From: an uncultured Eubacterium sp.
Lineage (GTDB): Bacteria; Bacillota; Clostridia; Lachnospirales; Lachnospiraceae
Assembly: GCA_900550135.1 (NCBI GenBank)
Contig: URQO01000043.1
Coordinates: forward strand, 1 to 16,142
Direction of reading: 5' to 3'
Length of the DNA: 16,142 nt
Shown here: in pieces, positions 5,820 to 12,632 of the stretch
Layout of the letters: every line of letters begins with the position of its first letter
Numbering within the stretch: position 1 is the first letter of the stretch
Notes under the pieces: model-generated
Told to the model about the DNA's origin: nothing
The model's database searches: none
The model's input: the letters and a program-made list of their open reading frames with translations, nothing else
Program-made: the position numbers and the translations under genes

Positions 5820-7544
5820 TTGGAAAAAGAAAACATAAAGAAGAGAATAAATATTGCCTTAGGAAAAGAAAAGGCAGATTTGGTAATCAAAAATTGTAAA
5901 GTGGTCAATGTGTATACTCACGAAATTATTGAAGAGGACATTGCAATTTCAGATGGAACAATAGTAGCTGTAGGTGAATATAGTGGAGATATGGAGATAG
6001 ATGCTGCAGGCAGATATGCACTGCCCGGATTTATTAACAGTCATATACATATTGAATCGTCATTTGTTTCACCGGAAGAGTTTAGCAGACTGATAGTACC
6101 CCATGGAACTACAACAATCATCGCAGATCCACACGAAATCGTAAATGTGTGTGGCAGGGATGGAATGGAATACATGATAAAAGCAGGTGAGAAAGTACCT
6201 CTTGACATAAAATATATGTTACCTTCATGTGTACCATGTACACCATGGGAGCATGCAGGGGCTGTTATAGATTCACACTTTATCAGGGAAAATATAAACA
6301 ATAGTTCAATATTTGGTCTTGGAGAGTTTATGAATATACCCGGTGTTCTAAATACTGATTCAGAAGTGCTTGAAAAAATCAGCCTTACAGAACAGGCAGG
6401 CAAAATAATAGACGGTCATGCACCGGGAGTAAAAGGAAAAGAACTGGCTGCATATATTACAACAGGTATTCATACAGATCATGAAAGTGGTTCCGTAGAA
6501 GAACTAAAAGAACGCCTTAGAAATGGAATGTATGTTATGTTACGCTATGGCTCTGCCTGTAGAGAACTTCCTATGCTACTTAAAGGTGTAAATGAACAAA
6601 ATGCCAGACGCTGTGTTCTTTGTGCTGACGATTTACAGCCTAAAACTATTTTTGAAAAAGGTGACATGGACGAAAAACTTCGCATATGTGTTAAAAATGG
6701 AATAAATCCTATTACAGCTGTTTCCATGGCAACCCTTAATGCTGCTGAATGTTACAGACTATATGACAGAGGAGCAATTGCACCAAACAAAAAAGCTGAC
6801 ATTGTTTTGGTAGATGATTTGGAAAACTTTAAAATAGACAAAGTATTAATTGATGGAAAAGTAGTTGCTGACAATGGAAAATATTTGGCAGATACAAAAA
6901 AGGTAAGTATCGAAAAAGTAGCCGGAAGTGTTAAGACAAAGGATTTCTCCATAGAAAAATTAAAAATGAATTTAAAATCGGACAATGTTACAGCAATTGG
7001 TATTATGCCTGACAGTGTTGTTACAAAGAAAACAAAAGTTCAAATCAGTAGAACGGAAGATGGAGATTTTAAATTTGACAAAAACACTGACGTTGCAAAA
7101 GTAGCCGTAGTGGAGCGACACCAGATGACAGGAAATGTTGCAACAGCTCTTATAGAAGGATATGGGATAAAGAAAGGAGCCATTGCTACAACAGTAGCTC
7201 ATGATTCACATAATATCATTGTAGTAGGAACCAATAATACAGACATGGCATTTGCGGTGTCTAAGTTAATAGAATCTCAGGGTGGCATAGTGATAGTAGA
7301 AAATGAAGAAGTGCTGGAATCAATGCCACTTCCAATAGCAGGATTGATGACTGACAAAGACGGTGAATGGGTGAAAGAAAAGTTGAGCAGGATTCACCAG
7401 ATTGCTTATGATGAATTAAAAGTAAATCCTGATATAGAACCAACCATGACATTGTGCTTTATGTCGCTGCCGGTTATTCCTGAAGTGAAAATAACGGACA
7501 TTGGATTGTTTGATGTAACTGAACAAAAATTTATAGAAGAGTAA
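5820..7544 (+). CDS. ade: Adenine deaminase
   Basis: A 574-residue enzyme that converts adenine to hypoxanthine and ammonia in purine salvage, in the cytoplasm. It belongs to the metal-dependent amidohydrolases. The barrel metal ligands appear in order: HxH at 75-77 (GFINSHIHIES), E169 (GLGEF), H200 (DGHAPG), H218/H221 (TGIHTDHESG) and D270 (CADDL). The C-terminal third (about 385-574), with MTGNVATALIEGYG and TTVAHDSHNIIVVG, is specific to this family and separates it from dihydroorotases. The length is close to the Bacillus and Escherichia enzymes. The start is TTG at 5820, chosen because AAGAGGTG lies just before it and no nearby in-frame ATG is available. It is a single gene with its own promoter and terminator. 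Confidence 0.95.
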   Translation: MEKENIKKRINIALGKEKADLVIKNCKVVNVYTHEIIEEDIAISDGTIVAVGEYSGDMEIDAAGRYALPGFINSHIHIESSFVSPEEFSRLIVPHGTTTIIADPHEIVNVCGRDGMEYMIKAGEKVPLDIKYMLPSCVPCTPWEHAGAVIDSHFIRENINNSSIFGLGEFMNIPGVLNTDSEVLEKISLTEQAGKIIDGHAPGVKGKELAAYITTGIHTDHESGSVEELKERLRNGMYVMLRYGSACRELPMLLKGVNEQNARRCVLCADDLQPKTIFEKGDMDEKLRICVKNGINPITAVSMATLNAAECYRLYDRGAIAPNKKADIVLVDDLENFKIDKVLIDGKVVADNGKYLADTKKVSIEKVAGSVKTKDFSIEKLKMNLKSDNVTAIGIMPDSVVTKKTKVQISRTEDGDFKFDKNTDVAKVAVVERHQMTGNVATALIEGYGIKKGAIATTVAHDSHNIIVVGTNNTDMAFAVSKLIESQGGIVIVENEEVLESMPLPIAGLMTDKDGEWVKEKLSRIHQIAYDELKVNPDIEPTMTLCFMSLPVIPEVKITDIGLFDVTEQKFIEE

Positions 7545-7565
7545 GAGAACAATAAAAGTAAATCT

Positions 7566-7613
7566 AAAAGAGGTATGTAGGTGGAATACGTTTTCCAAAA
7601 ACATACCTTTTTT
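7566..7613 (+). terminator. Intrinsic terminator
   Basis: AGGTATGT (7571-7578) pairs with ACATACCT (7601-7608), and TGGAA/TTCCA pair inside (7582-7586 with 7593-7597). Six T follow. It lies between the converging adenine deaminase gene and the XRE regulator gene. Confidence 0.75.
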
Positions 7614-7643
7614 ATAATTGATAAAAATGATGAGATAAATTCT

Positions 7644-7985
7644 TTATTCAATTGTTTTATCTTCCATAAGTTTGAAAATGAGGTCTTTTGATATTTCGGT
7701 TACAAAAGCTCGTTGTTTAGGAGAACACATATTTAACAAGTCTACTAATTGAGTAACATCATCGGGGAGTTTGGTATTGTAGTCTGTATTAATCAGCGTG
7801 TCAATTTTTATTTTCAACGCAATGGATAATTTGTAGATAGTCTCTAAACTTGGCTTTCTTGAACCACTTTCGATTTGACTTATAAATACCGTAGATACTT
7901 CTATTTTTTCGGCTAATTGTTCCTGTGTCATTTTTAAAGATTTACGAACTTCTTTAATATTTTTGCCTAATAACTTATAGTCCAA
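7644..7985 (-). CDS. XRE-family transcriptional regulator
   Basis: A 113-residue DNA-binding protein. Residues about 7-62 form a five-helix HTH_3 domain: IKEVRKSLKMTQEQLAEKI, then the recognition helix STVFISQIESGSRKPS, then LETIYKLSIALKIKIDTLI. The rest (63-113) is a short helical tail, possibly for dimerisation. The start codon is TTG (7985-7983 on the minus strand) preceded by AAAGGAGA; no in-frame ATG occurs before the middle of the HTH. It is divergent from a small membrane protein gene, with 198 bases between them rich in palindromes. A common pattern for such pairs is that the regulator represses both genes, which is inference here. Confidence 0.9.
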   Translation of the reverse strand: MDYKLLGKNIKEVRKSLKMTQEQLAEKIEVSTVFISQIESGSRKPSLETIYKLSIALKIKIDTLINTDYNTKLPDDVTQLVDLLNMCSPKQRAFVTEISKDLIFKLMEDKTIE

Positions 7986-8025
7986 AACAAATCTCCTTTT
8001 TGTATTATTGATATGTTTAGATTAC

Positions 8026-8053
8026 AGTTTAAAATTACGTTTGTTAATAAACT
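8026..8053. promoter_or_regulatory. Inverted repeat upstream of XRE gene
   Basis: AGTTTA (8026-8031) and TAAACT (8048-8053) are 16 bases apart, in the region where the minus-strand promoter of the regulator should lie. This could be an operator, but in AT-rich DNA a 6-bp arm is weak evidence. Confidence 0.25.
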
Positions 8054-8070
8054 ATAGGCTAAAATAAATA

Positions 8071-8099
8071 TTGCTATTAGTTTATCAAAGTGATATTAT
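8071..8099 (+). promoter_or_regulatory. Candidate sigma-A promoter for membrane PH-like gene
   Basis: TTGCTA (8071-8076) and the extended -10 TGATATTAT (8091-8099) are 17 bp apart. The start point would be near 8106, just before the palindromes at 8120-8142. Confidence 0.55.
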
Positions 8100-8119
8100 A
8101 GATAATAATTGTTAACGAT

Positions 8120-8142
8120 TTAATGCATTAATAATTATTAAT
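8120..8142. promoter_or_regulatory. Overlapping palindromes, candidate operator
   Basis: Two perfect palindromes overlap: TTAATGCATTAA (8120-8131) and ATTAATAATTATTAAT (8127-8142). They sit just after the predicted start point of the plus-strand gene, a position where a bound repressor such as the divergent XRE protein would block transcription. AT-richness makes chance palindromes more likely. Confidence 0.35.
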
Positions 8143-8183
8143 AACTTTTCAGATTTTATAATAAAAATTAGGAGGACATTAAA

Positions 8184-8642
8184 ATGACAAAAGTTAAAGG
8201 AATTGAAAAGAAACAAATAATTGTAGAAAGTATTATGGCAGCTTTTACAGTTGTTATAGCAGTGATGTTTTTTGATCTTTATATCACAGAAGCAGGCAAA
8301 TCAAGTTTCTACAAGAGTGATAATGAAACGGTATATTTCGTTATATCATTGGTTGCTCTTATGGTGGGATTGTTAGAGTTTGTTCTTATGTTCAAAAAAA
8401 TGGGAAATTGTATTGAAATTGGAATGGAAAAAATGACCATTAAATGTTTCCAAGTTACGTTGTCTGCAAGTACAACAAAATTTGCAGAAGTAGATTATAA
8501 AGATGTTAAATCTGTTTACATGGAGAAAAAAGGAATTATGAATAGACTTGTTATCAATACAGTTACAGAACAGTATACTATTGATATAAAAGATGTAGAA
8601 ACATTGATTTCAATGATAAAACAAAAAGCAGGATTAAAATAA
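8184..8642 (+). CDS. Two-helix membrane protein with PH-like C-terminal domain
   Basis: A 152-residue protein with two membrane helices (residues about 14-34 and 50-70) joined by a short outward loop, and a cytoplasmic C-terminal domain (about 75-152). The latter has the strand pattern of bacterial PH-like domains: IEIGMEKMTIKCF, the turn VDYKDVKSVYMEKKG, RLVINTVTEQYTIDI and a final helix VETLISMIKQKAG. Two helices followed by a PH-like domain is a known layout in Firmicute membrane proteins, often of unknown role. AGGAGG at 8170-8175 lies eight bases before the ATG. It is divergent from the XRE regulator gene, has its own terminator, and may be the regulator's target. Confidence 0.65.
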   Translation: MTKVKGIEKKQIIVESIMAAFTVVIAVMFFDLYITEAGKSSFYKSDNETVYFVISLVALMVGLLEFVLMFKKMGNCIEIGMEKMTIKCFQVTLSASTTKFAEVDYKDVKSVYMEKKGIMNRLVINTVTEQYTIDIKDVETLISMIKQKAGLK

Positions 8643-8656
8643 TATAACTAACATTT

Positions 8657-8700
8657 AAAAAGATGGATTATTATCGATAAAAATATTAGTCCATCTTTTT
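8657..8700 (+). terminator. Intrinsic terminator
   Basis: AAAAAGATGGA (8657-8667) pairs with TCCATCTTTTT (8690-8700), with the T run in the right arm. It ends the membrane PH-like gene and lies back to back with the minus-strand terminator at 8719-8757. Confidence 0.75.
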
Positions 8701-8718
8701 GATTGAAAATAGTAAGGA

Positions 8719-8757
8719 CAAAAAGGAAAAGAGATATGACGTTTGCCATATCTCTTT
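8719..8757 (-). terminator. Intrinsic terminator of the secreted-protein operon
   Basis: On the minus strand AAAGAGATATG (8757-8747) and CATATCTCTTT (8738-8728) form a perfect 11-bp stem with an 8-base loop, followed by TCCTTTTTG. It lies 11 bases after the last minus-strand gene. Confidence 0.8.
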
Positions 8758-8768
8758 GAAAATGAAAA

Positions 8769-9743
8769 TTATTTTACGCGGATTTTTTTTACGCTACTGT
8801 AGTTGCCATAAAGAGTTTTTCGCCCTTCGTATTTAAAAGCACGCATTTTGAAGTAGTAAGTTTTATGGCGTTTTAGTTTATAATCGCGATGATTCCATGT
8901 GTCTATTAAAAAATAATAGTCGGCCTTTTTGTATTTACCATAGCGCGAAGTGGAATAATACACATTATAGCCACTGATATCACTGAGTTTTTGCCAATAT
9001 ACTACAACAGTTCTGCGACGTTTATTTACCAGAGCACCGGATTTTATTTTGAGAATTTTGCAGGTGTCCGGTTTTATATAGACAGTACATGTTGCAGTTA
9101 CTTTATTTCCCACAACGGCTTTAATTACAGTAGAACCGGCTCTTTTACTATATACAACGCCTTTGGAATTCACAGTTGCTACGCTATTATCACTACTTGT
9201 CCATTTTATTTTTTCTTTTGTGGCAGGTGTAGTAGTTGGCTTTAATGTGTAGGATTTGTTTTTGTACATATAAATTTCGCTTTTGTTCAATGATAGAGTT
9301 TTAGCACTTATATTTAAAGAAAATTCATATTTGCCCATTTGGGAAGAACCATTTGCTACACAAAAGTAATAAGTTCCACGATTTAAATCCACATATGAAG
9401 TATCATTGTAAAGTTGTGTATTTCGATTGCAGTCATTATAAGTTTGGCTATATACCAGATGATAATCTGCATCGTAAACATAATAGCATGATAAATCAAA
9501 ATAAGCTTTAAAATTGATTCTTAATCTGGAATTTGAATTTAATATAAATTTATAATAAATTTTATTTTCAGTGTTAGTAATGTTACCGGAGTAGTTTATT
9601 CCGTTAGTAGCTATATACTGTGCTGTTTCAGGAGATGCATTGGCATCTGCATTTGTAGTAATGTTTATGTTGAATATACTGGCAAGTATAATTGTCAATA
9701 TACATAAAATTGTAAGAGCACTATTTCTTGAAAATTGATTCAT
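8769..9743 (-). CDS. Secreted PPC-like/BIG2/FN3-like protein (short paralogue)
   Basis: A 324-residue exported protein. Residues 1 to about 33 are a signal peptide with a long hydrophobic core (ALTILCILTIILASIF) and a likely cut near NADANA. Residues about 36-146 resemble a bacterial pre-peptidase C-terminal (PPC) beta-sandwich (YYKFILNSNSRLRINF...DLNRGTYYFCVA). Residues about 148-224 are a BIG2 Ig-like domain (LSLNKSEIYMYKNKSYTL, WTSSDNSVATVNSKGVV). Residues about 228-324 look like a lysine-rich fibronectin type III domain (VVVYWQKLSDISGYNVYYS, KTYYFKMRAF). No enzyme domain, LPXTG motif or wall-binding repeat is seen. It is second in a two-gene operon, 25 bases after its longer paralogue. 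A surface adhesin or matrix role is inferred. Confidence 0.85.
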   Translation of the reverse strand: MNQFSRNSALTILCILTIILASIFNINITTNADANASPETAQYIATNGINYSGNITNTENKIYYKFILNSNSRLRINFKAYFDLSCYYVYDADYHLVYSQTYNDCNRNTQLYNDTSYVDLNRGTYYFCVANGSSQMGKYEFSLNISAKTLSLNKSEIYMYKNKSYTLKPTTTPATKEKIKWTSSDNSVATVNSKGVVYSKRAGSTVIKAVVGNKVTATCTVYIKPDTCKILKIKSGALVNKRRRTVVVYWQKLSDISGYNVYYSTSRYGKYKKADYYFLIDTWNHRDYKLKRHKTYYFKMRAFKYEGRKTLYGNYSSVKKIRVK

Positions 9744-9768
9744 ATTAAAATTCCTCCTTTATAGTATG

Positions 9769-11163
9769 TTATTTTACCCTAATCTTTCGTACACTACTGT
9801 AGTTTCCGTAAATAGTTTTGGAATTGACATATTTGAAGGTGCGTATCTTAAAATAGTATGTTTTATGACGCTTCAAATAGAAATATGTACTTTTTGTTGA
9901 AGCATTATATGGATAATCAGCAAGTTTATATTTGCCGTAGCGTGAATTTGAACAGTATATTTTGTATCCGTCAATGTCACTTAATTTTTTCCAATATATT
10001 AAAATGGTTCTACGGTTATCTTCGACTTTAGCTTTTGATTTTACTTTAGTAATTTTTGTTGTACCTGGTTTTACATAAACAGTACAGTATGCATATACAT
10101 TATTTCCAACAACAGCTTTTATATATGTATAACCTGGTTTCTTTCCGTATACAACTCCTTTGGAATTAACGGTTGCAACTTTATTATTACTACTTGTCCA
10201 TTTGACAGTTTCTTTTGTGGCAGGTGTTACAGTTGACTTTAATGTATAGGTTTTAAATTTGTCCATATATACTTCGGATTTATTAAGCGATAGATACTTG
10301 GCACTCATATTAAGAGTGAGGTCATAGTTTCCGGTGTCTTCTGATTCTAATCTGTAATCACCTACTGCAAATATGCCTAAATAGTAAGTTCCTTTATTTA
10401 AATTTAAATAGATAGTGGTATTGAAAATCTGAGAACTTTCATTCCAAAAATTATCAACTTTGCCATATATTTCGTAACCATTACTATCGTATATATAGTA
10501 ACGTGGCCTATTGAAATGAGTTTTAAGATTAATCTTTAATTTGCAGTTTGAATTCAGTGTAAATTTATAAAAATCTTTAGTATCGTTTAATGCAATATGA
10601 CTTTTGTAGTTCTTTCCAAGAGATATTTTACTGGCTGTCAATAACGTGTTGTTAATTCCACCGTTTGTTTCTGAAAAAGATTCATTTGAAGATTGGAAGT
10701 TAATTGAAAAATCAAAAGAACAACCGGTATATAAACTGGTGCTAACAACAAAGTAGTATGTACCCTTAGTTAAATCAAAATTTTTGTTATAACTGAAAAA
10801 ATTGAGCACACTGTCAACATCGTTACCATAACTATGCTTTAATTCTTCGCCATCTTCATCATATAAAGTTATACCAGGTGTGGAGTATACTCTGCCAGAA
10901 GTGTAATATGCCTTATAATTTAATTTTATACGCCCGGATTTTGGTAATGTAAATTTGAAATATTGATCCTCAAATTGAATTGTGGTAGATCCTGAATAAA
11001 CAGTTCCGTCAGTATTTATAGACTTGGCTGTATCCATTGATGTGTTGTCGACAGCATATGTCTGAATACTTCCTATATATATGCCAGCCAATACAATTGC
11101 CAACATACACAAAAATTTAAATGTGTTGTTTTTCAAAATTTTCCCCTTTTCAAAATTTTCCAT
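9769..11163 (-). CDS. Secreted PPC-like(x2)/BIG2/FN3-like protein (long paralogue)
   Basis: A 464-residue exported protein closely related to the next gene in its operon. After a signal peptide (1 to about 37, cut near TYA) come two PPC-like beta-sandwiches (about 38-157 and 167-287, each with a KGTYYFVV or KGTYYLGI strand), then BIG2 (about 289-366) and an FN3-like domain (about 368-464), both nearly matching the paralogue, including the final KIRVK. The only gross difference is the extra PPC-like domain. It shows no catalytic or anchoring motif. The ATG at 11163 follows AAAGGAGGA by eight bases. Its likely promoter is at 11203-11211. PPC-like domains usually accompany secreted proteases or surface proteins; here they stand without an enzyme. 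Confidence 0.85.
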   Translation of the reverse strand: MENFEKGKILKNNTFKFLCMLAIVLAGIYIGSIQTYAVDNTSMDTAKSINTDGTVYSGSTTIQFEDQYFKFTLPKSGRIKLNYKAYYTSGRVYSTPGITLYDEDGEELKHSYGNDVDSVLNFFSYNKNFDLTKGTYYFVVSTSLYTGCSFDFSINFQSSNESFSETNGGINNTLLTASKISLGKNYKSHIALNDTKDFYKFTLNSNCKLKINLKTHFNRPRYYIYDSNGYEIYGKVDNFWNESSQIFNTTIYLNLNKGTYYLGIFAVGDYRLESEDTGNYDLTLNMSAKYLSLNKSEVYMDKFKTYTLKSTVTPATKETVKWTSSNNKVATVNSKGVVYGKKPGYTYIKAVVGNNVYAYCTVYVKPGTTKITKVKSKAKVEDNRRTILIYWKKLSDIDGYKIYCSNSRYGKYKLADYPYNASTKSTYFYLKRHKTYYFKIRTFKYVNSKTIYGNYSSVRKIRVK

Positions 11164-11202
11164 ATAAATTTCCTCCTTTGAGATTTGTTATTTGATGATT
11201 CA

Positions 11203-11211
11203 AGTATAGCA
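11203..11211 (-). promoter_or_regulatory. Candidate extended -10 promoter for secreted-protein operon
   Basis: On the minus strand TGCTATACT (11211-11203) is an extended -10 box. The -35 region (about 11231-11226) is a poor match, which extended -10 promoters tolerate. The leader would be about 33 nucleotides. Confidence 0.5.
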
Positions 11212-11266
11212 CTGGTCTTTTGAGAAATTTTTCCTGAATTGACTTGAAAAAAGATATTTAAATATA

Positions 11267-11295
11267 TTGCAAACACCTCCAAGAATGTATATACT
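11267..11295 (+). promoter_or_regulatory. Candidate sigma-A promoter of mazEF inside the inverted repeat
   Basis: TTGCAA (11267-11272) and TATACT (11290-11295) are exactly 17 bp apart. The -35 overlaps the outer end of the left arm and the -10 overlaps the spacer. Transcription would start near 11302, inside the right arm, leaving a leader of about 23 nucleotides. Confidence 0.6.
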
Positions 11296-11322
11296 TGGGA
11301 TATACATTCTTGGAGGTGTTTG
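11270..11322. repeat. Perfect 23-bp inverted repeat upstream of mazE
   Basis: Bases 11270-11292 are the exact reverse complement of 11300-11322, with a 7-base spacer ACTTGGG. The right arm contains the mazE Shine-Dalgarno (GGAGGTG) and the left arm its complement CACCTCC. Given the promoter inside it, the most likely role is an operator for autoregulation by the antitoxin or the complex. A transcript reading in from upstream would instead fold and hide the ribosome binding site. Confidence 0.9.
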
Positions 11323-11324
11323 TC

Positions 11325-11567
11325 ATGAAAACTCAAGTTAAAACATGGGGAAATAGTCAGGGTATAAGATTACCTAAAGAATTACTTGAAAAAATTGGAG
11401 CTCATATAAACGATGTTTTGGAGATAAAGGTTGAAAACGGAGATATTATTTTGTCTAAAAGTTTTAAACATAAGACATTAGAGGAAAGGGTTGAAGAGTT
11501 TGGCGGAAAGATGGGTCCATATGAAGAGTTTCAATGGGGTGAAGCAGTTGGAAGGGAGAAATGGTAA
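11325..11567 (+). CDS. mazE: MazE-type antitoxin (AbrB/SpoVT fold)
   Basis: An 80-residue antitoxin. The N-terminal half (about 1-47) is a swapped-hairpin DNA-binding domain with the typical reading VKTWGNSQGIRLPKELLEKIG, then NDVLEIKVENGDIIL. The C-terminal half is acidic and ends in YEEFQWGEAVGREKW, the kind of flexible aromatic/acidic tail with which MazE proteins cover the toxin. The ATG at 11325 follows GGAGGTG in the right arm of the inverted repeat; an in-frame TTG at 11295 lies upstream of the predicted transcription start and is rejected. The stop is immediately followed by the GTG of the toxin gene, which fits coupled translation. Confidence 0.92.
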   Translation: MKTQVKTWGNSQGIRLPKELLEKIGAHINDVLEIKVENGDIILSKSFKHKTLEERVEEFGGKMGPYEEFQWGEAVGREKW

Positions 11568-11882
11568 GTGCTGAAATTTGAACAGGGAGATATATTGCAG
11601 GTAGAAAAAATTTCAGAACCTGTATTAGTGGTTAGTAAGAATTACTTTAATAAAACAGAACAGGCAATTGTTTGTCCTATATGCAAAGAAGCACCAAGGG
11701 ATCCTTTGCATATAGATATTAAAACCGATGAAGTTGTGGGAAAAGTAATGTGTGAACAAATGAAGTTAATAGATTTGAATTATCGTGGATATAAAATCAT
11801 ATCACTAATAGGATATAGTGATATAATAAACATAACAGATGCTATACAGGGAATTTTTGATTATTATCCTATTAATAAGTAG
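11568..11882 (+). CDS. mazF: MazF/PemK-family toxin (endoribonuclease)
   Basis: A 104-residue protein of the MazF/PemK family, toxins that cleave mRNA at short sites unless bound by MazE. Family sections seen are the N-terminal FEQGDILQVEKISEPVLVVSKNYFN, CPICKEAPRDPLHIDI, and VVGKVMCEQMKLIDLNYRGYK, which matches the usual GVVLCDQ-RxLD-R segment. The start is GTG at 11568, directly after the TAA of the antitoxin gene, with GGGAG about ten bases before it. The N-terminal loop is shorter than in Bacillus MazF and the usual catalytic arginine position cannot be placed with certainty. The pair stands between the secreted-protein operon and the ribosomal operon. Confidence 0.87.
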   Translation: MLKFEQGDILQVEKISEPVLVVSKNYFNKTEQAIVCPICKEAPRDPLHIDIKTDEVVGKVMCEQMKLIDLNYRGYKIISLIGYSDIINITDAIQGIFDYYPINK

Positions 11883-11894
11883 AAACCGGAAGAG

Positions 11895-12042
11895 GTTCAA
11901 AGTCGTGCACCTCGATTCCATATGCTTCGCATATTGCATCTCGGTCACGGACTGCGTCCTATAAACCAATAAAATAGAAGTCTGGGATTTGTGCAAGCAC
12001 AATCCTCAGCCTTCTATTTTATTGGTTTGCACGACTTAGAAC
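11895..12042. repeat. 148-bp structured element bounded by 15-bp inverted repeats
   Basis: Arms 11895-11909 and 12028-12042 are complementary at 14 of 15 positions (AAGTCGTGCA and its complement at the core). Between them are a hairpin ATATGC/GCATAT, a hairpin GGAC/GTCC, and the long hairpin at 11963-12028. On the minus strand the left half stays open for about 28 codons, reading RDRDAICEAYGIEVHDFEPL before a stop, which may be a gene fragment. It could be a non-autonomous mobile element or a composite terminator. Confidence 0.6.
11963..12028. terminator. Long hairpin after mazF, possible terminator
   Basis: An 18-bp perfect outer stem (11963-11980 with 12011-12028) is continued by GGATTTGTGC (11985-11994) pairing with GCACAATCC (11997-12005) with one bulged base. 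The right outer arm is T-rich, but no clean T run follows directly. It separates mazF from the S10 promoter and would at least slow read-through. Confidence 0.5.
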
Positions 12043-12058
12043 TTTTTGAAAAAAAGTG

Positions 12059-12087
12059 TTGCATTTGTAAAAGAGTTATGTTATGAT
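12059..12087 (+). promoter_or_regulatory. Promoter of the S10 ribosomal protein operon
   Basis: TTGCAT (12059-12064) and the extended -10 TGTTATGAT (12079-12087) are 17 bp apart. The predicted start is near 12094. This is the best-formed promoter in the window, as expected for a highly expressed operon. Confidence 0.75.
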
Positions 12088-12093
12088 AACTCG

Positions 12094-12317
12094 TGCTGTG
12101 ACATGATAGCGTTGAAGCGTGAGGTTGCTACGTAAGTAGGTTTTCCGTGGAGCGAATGTCAAGTTAGGAAACTGGCGACAAGTCACTGTACAAAAATTAG
12201 TCCACCAGGGAGTGGAAACGCCGTGATGTAAGTTGTAAATGTTTATGACACACACGGAAAAGTTGTACGGTCACCGCTTGTCGTGCTAAATAGTACGAAA
12301 AGGAGGCGGCTTTTTTT
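12094..12317 (+). promoter_or_regulatory. Structured S10 operon leader, candidate r-protein autoregulatory element
   Basis: About 224 nucleotides without a gene but with many complementary parts: CTAC-GTAA-GTAG (12128-12139, a GNRA-type loop), AGTT/AACT near 12162, TCCAC/GTGGA near 12200, and long-range TTTTCCGTG (12141-12149) with CACGGAAAA (12253-12261). At the 3' end CCGC (12274-12277) and TCGTGCT (12281-12287) pair with GCGG (12306-12309) and AGTACGA (12292-12298), followed by seven T just before the rpsJ ATG. That hairpin includes the Shine-Dalgarno GGAGG. CTTGTCG (12277-12283) can instead pair with CGACAAG (12176-12182). The design fits feedback control by an r-protein such as L4, which is inference. 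Confidence 0.65.
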
Positions 12318-12632
12318 ATGGCACAAGTAATGAGAATTACACTTAAAGCTTACGATCACACATTAGTAGATCAGTCAGCTAAAAAAATTGTTGAAACTGC
12401 AAAGAGAACAGGAGCAGAAGTTAGTGGTCCTGTACCACTTCCAACTAAGAAAGAAGTTATTACTATTCTTAGAGCTGTTCATAAGTACAAAGATTCAAGA
12501 GAGCAGTTTGAACAGAGAACTCATAAGAGACTCATCGATATCATTGCTCCAAACCAGAAGGCAGTAGAAGCTTTATCAAAGCTTGAAATGCCAGCAGGTG
12601 TGTACATCGATATTAAGATGAAAAACAAATAG
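12318..12632 (+). CDS. rpsJ: 30S ribosomal protein S10
   Basis: A 104-residue protein of the small subunit head, also known as NusE for its part in antitermination complexes. The family is recognisable across its length: MRITLKAYDHTLVDQSAKKIVETAKRTGA, GPVPLPTKKEVITILRAVHKYKDSREQFEQRTHKRLIDI and the C-terminal LEMPAGVYIDIKMK. Length is normal. GGAGG (12302-12306) is 11 bases from the ATG because a GCGGC and seven T intervene, an unusually long and structured spacer that ties translation to the leader fold. It is the first gene of the S10 operon. Confidence 0.98.
   Translation: MAQVMRITLKAYDHTLVDQSAKKIVETAKRTGAEVSGPVPLPTKKEVITILRAVHKYKDSREQFEQRTHKRLIDIIAPNQKAVEALSKLEMPAGVYIDIKMKNK

Noticed and set aside
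11133..11336. 67-residue minus-strand frame across the mazE inverted repeat
   Set aside because: It overlaps the start of the secreted protein, its promoter and the palindrome, and has no family resemblance or ribosome binding site.
11805..12002. 65-residue minus-strand frame after mazF
   Set aside because: It runs through the long hairpin and the end of mazF; a different frame over part of it reads more like protein, so this is at best a fragment and is reported under the repeat element.
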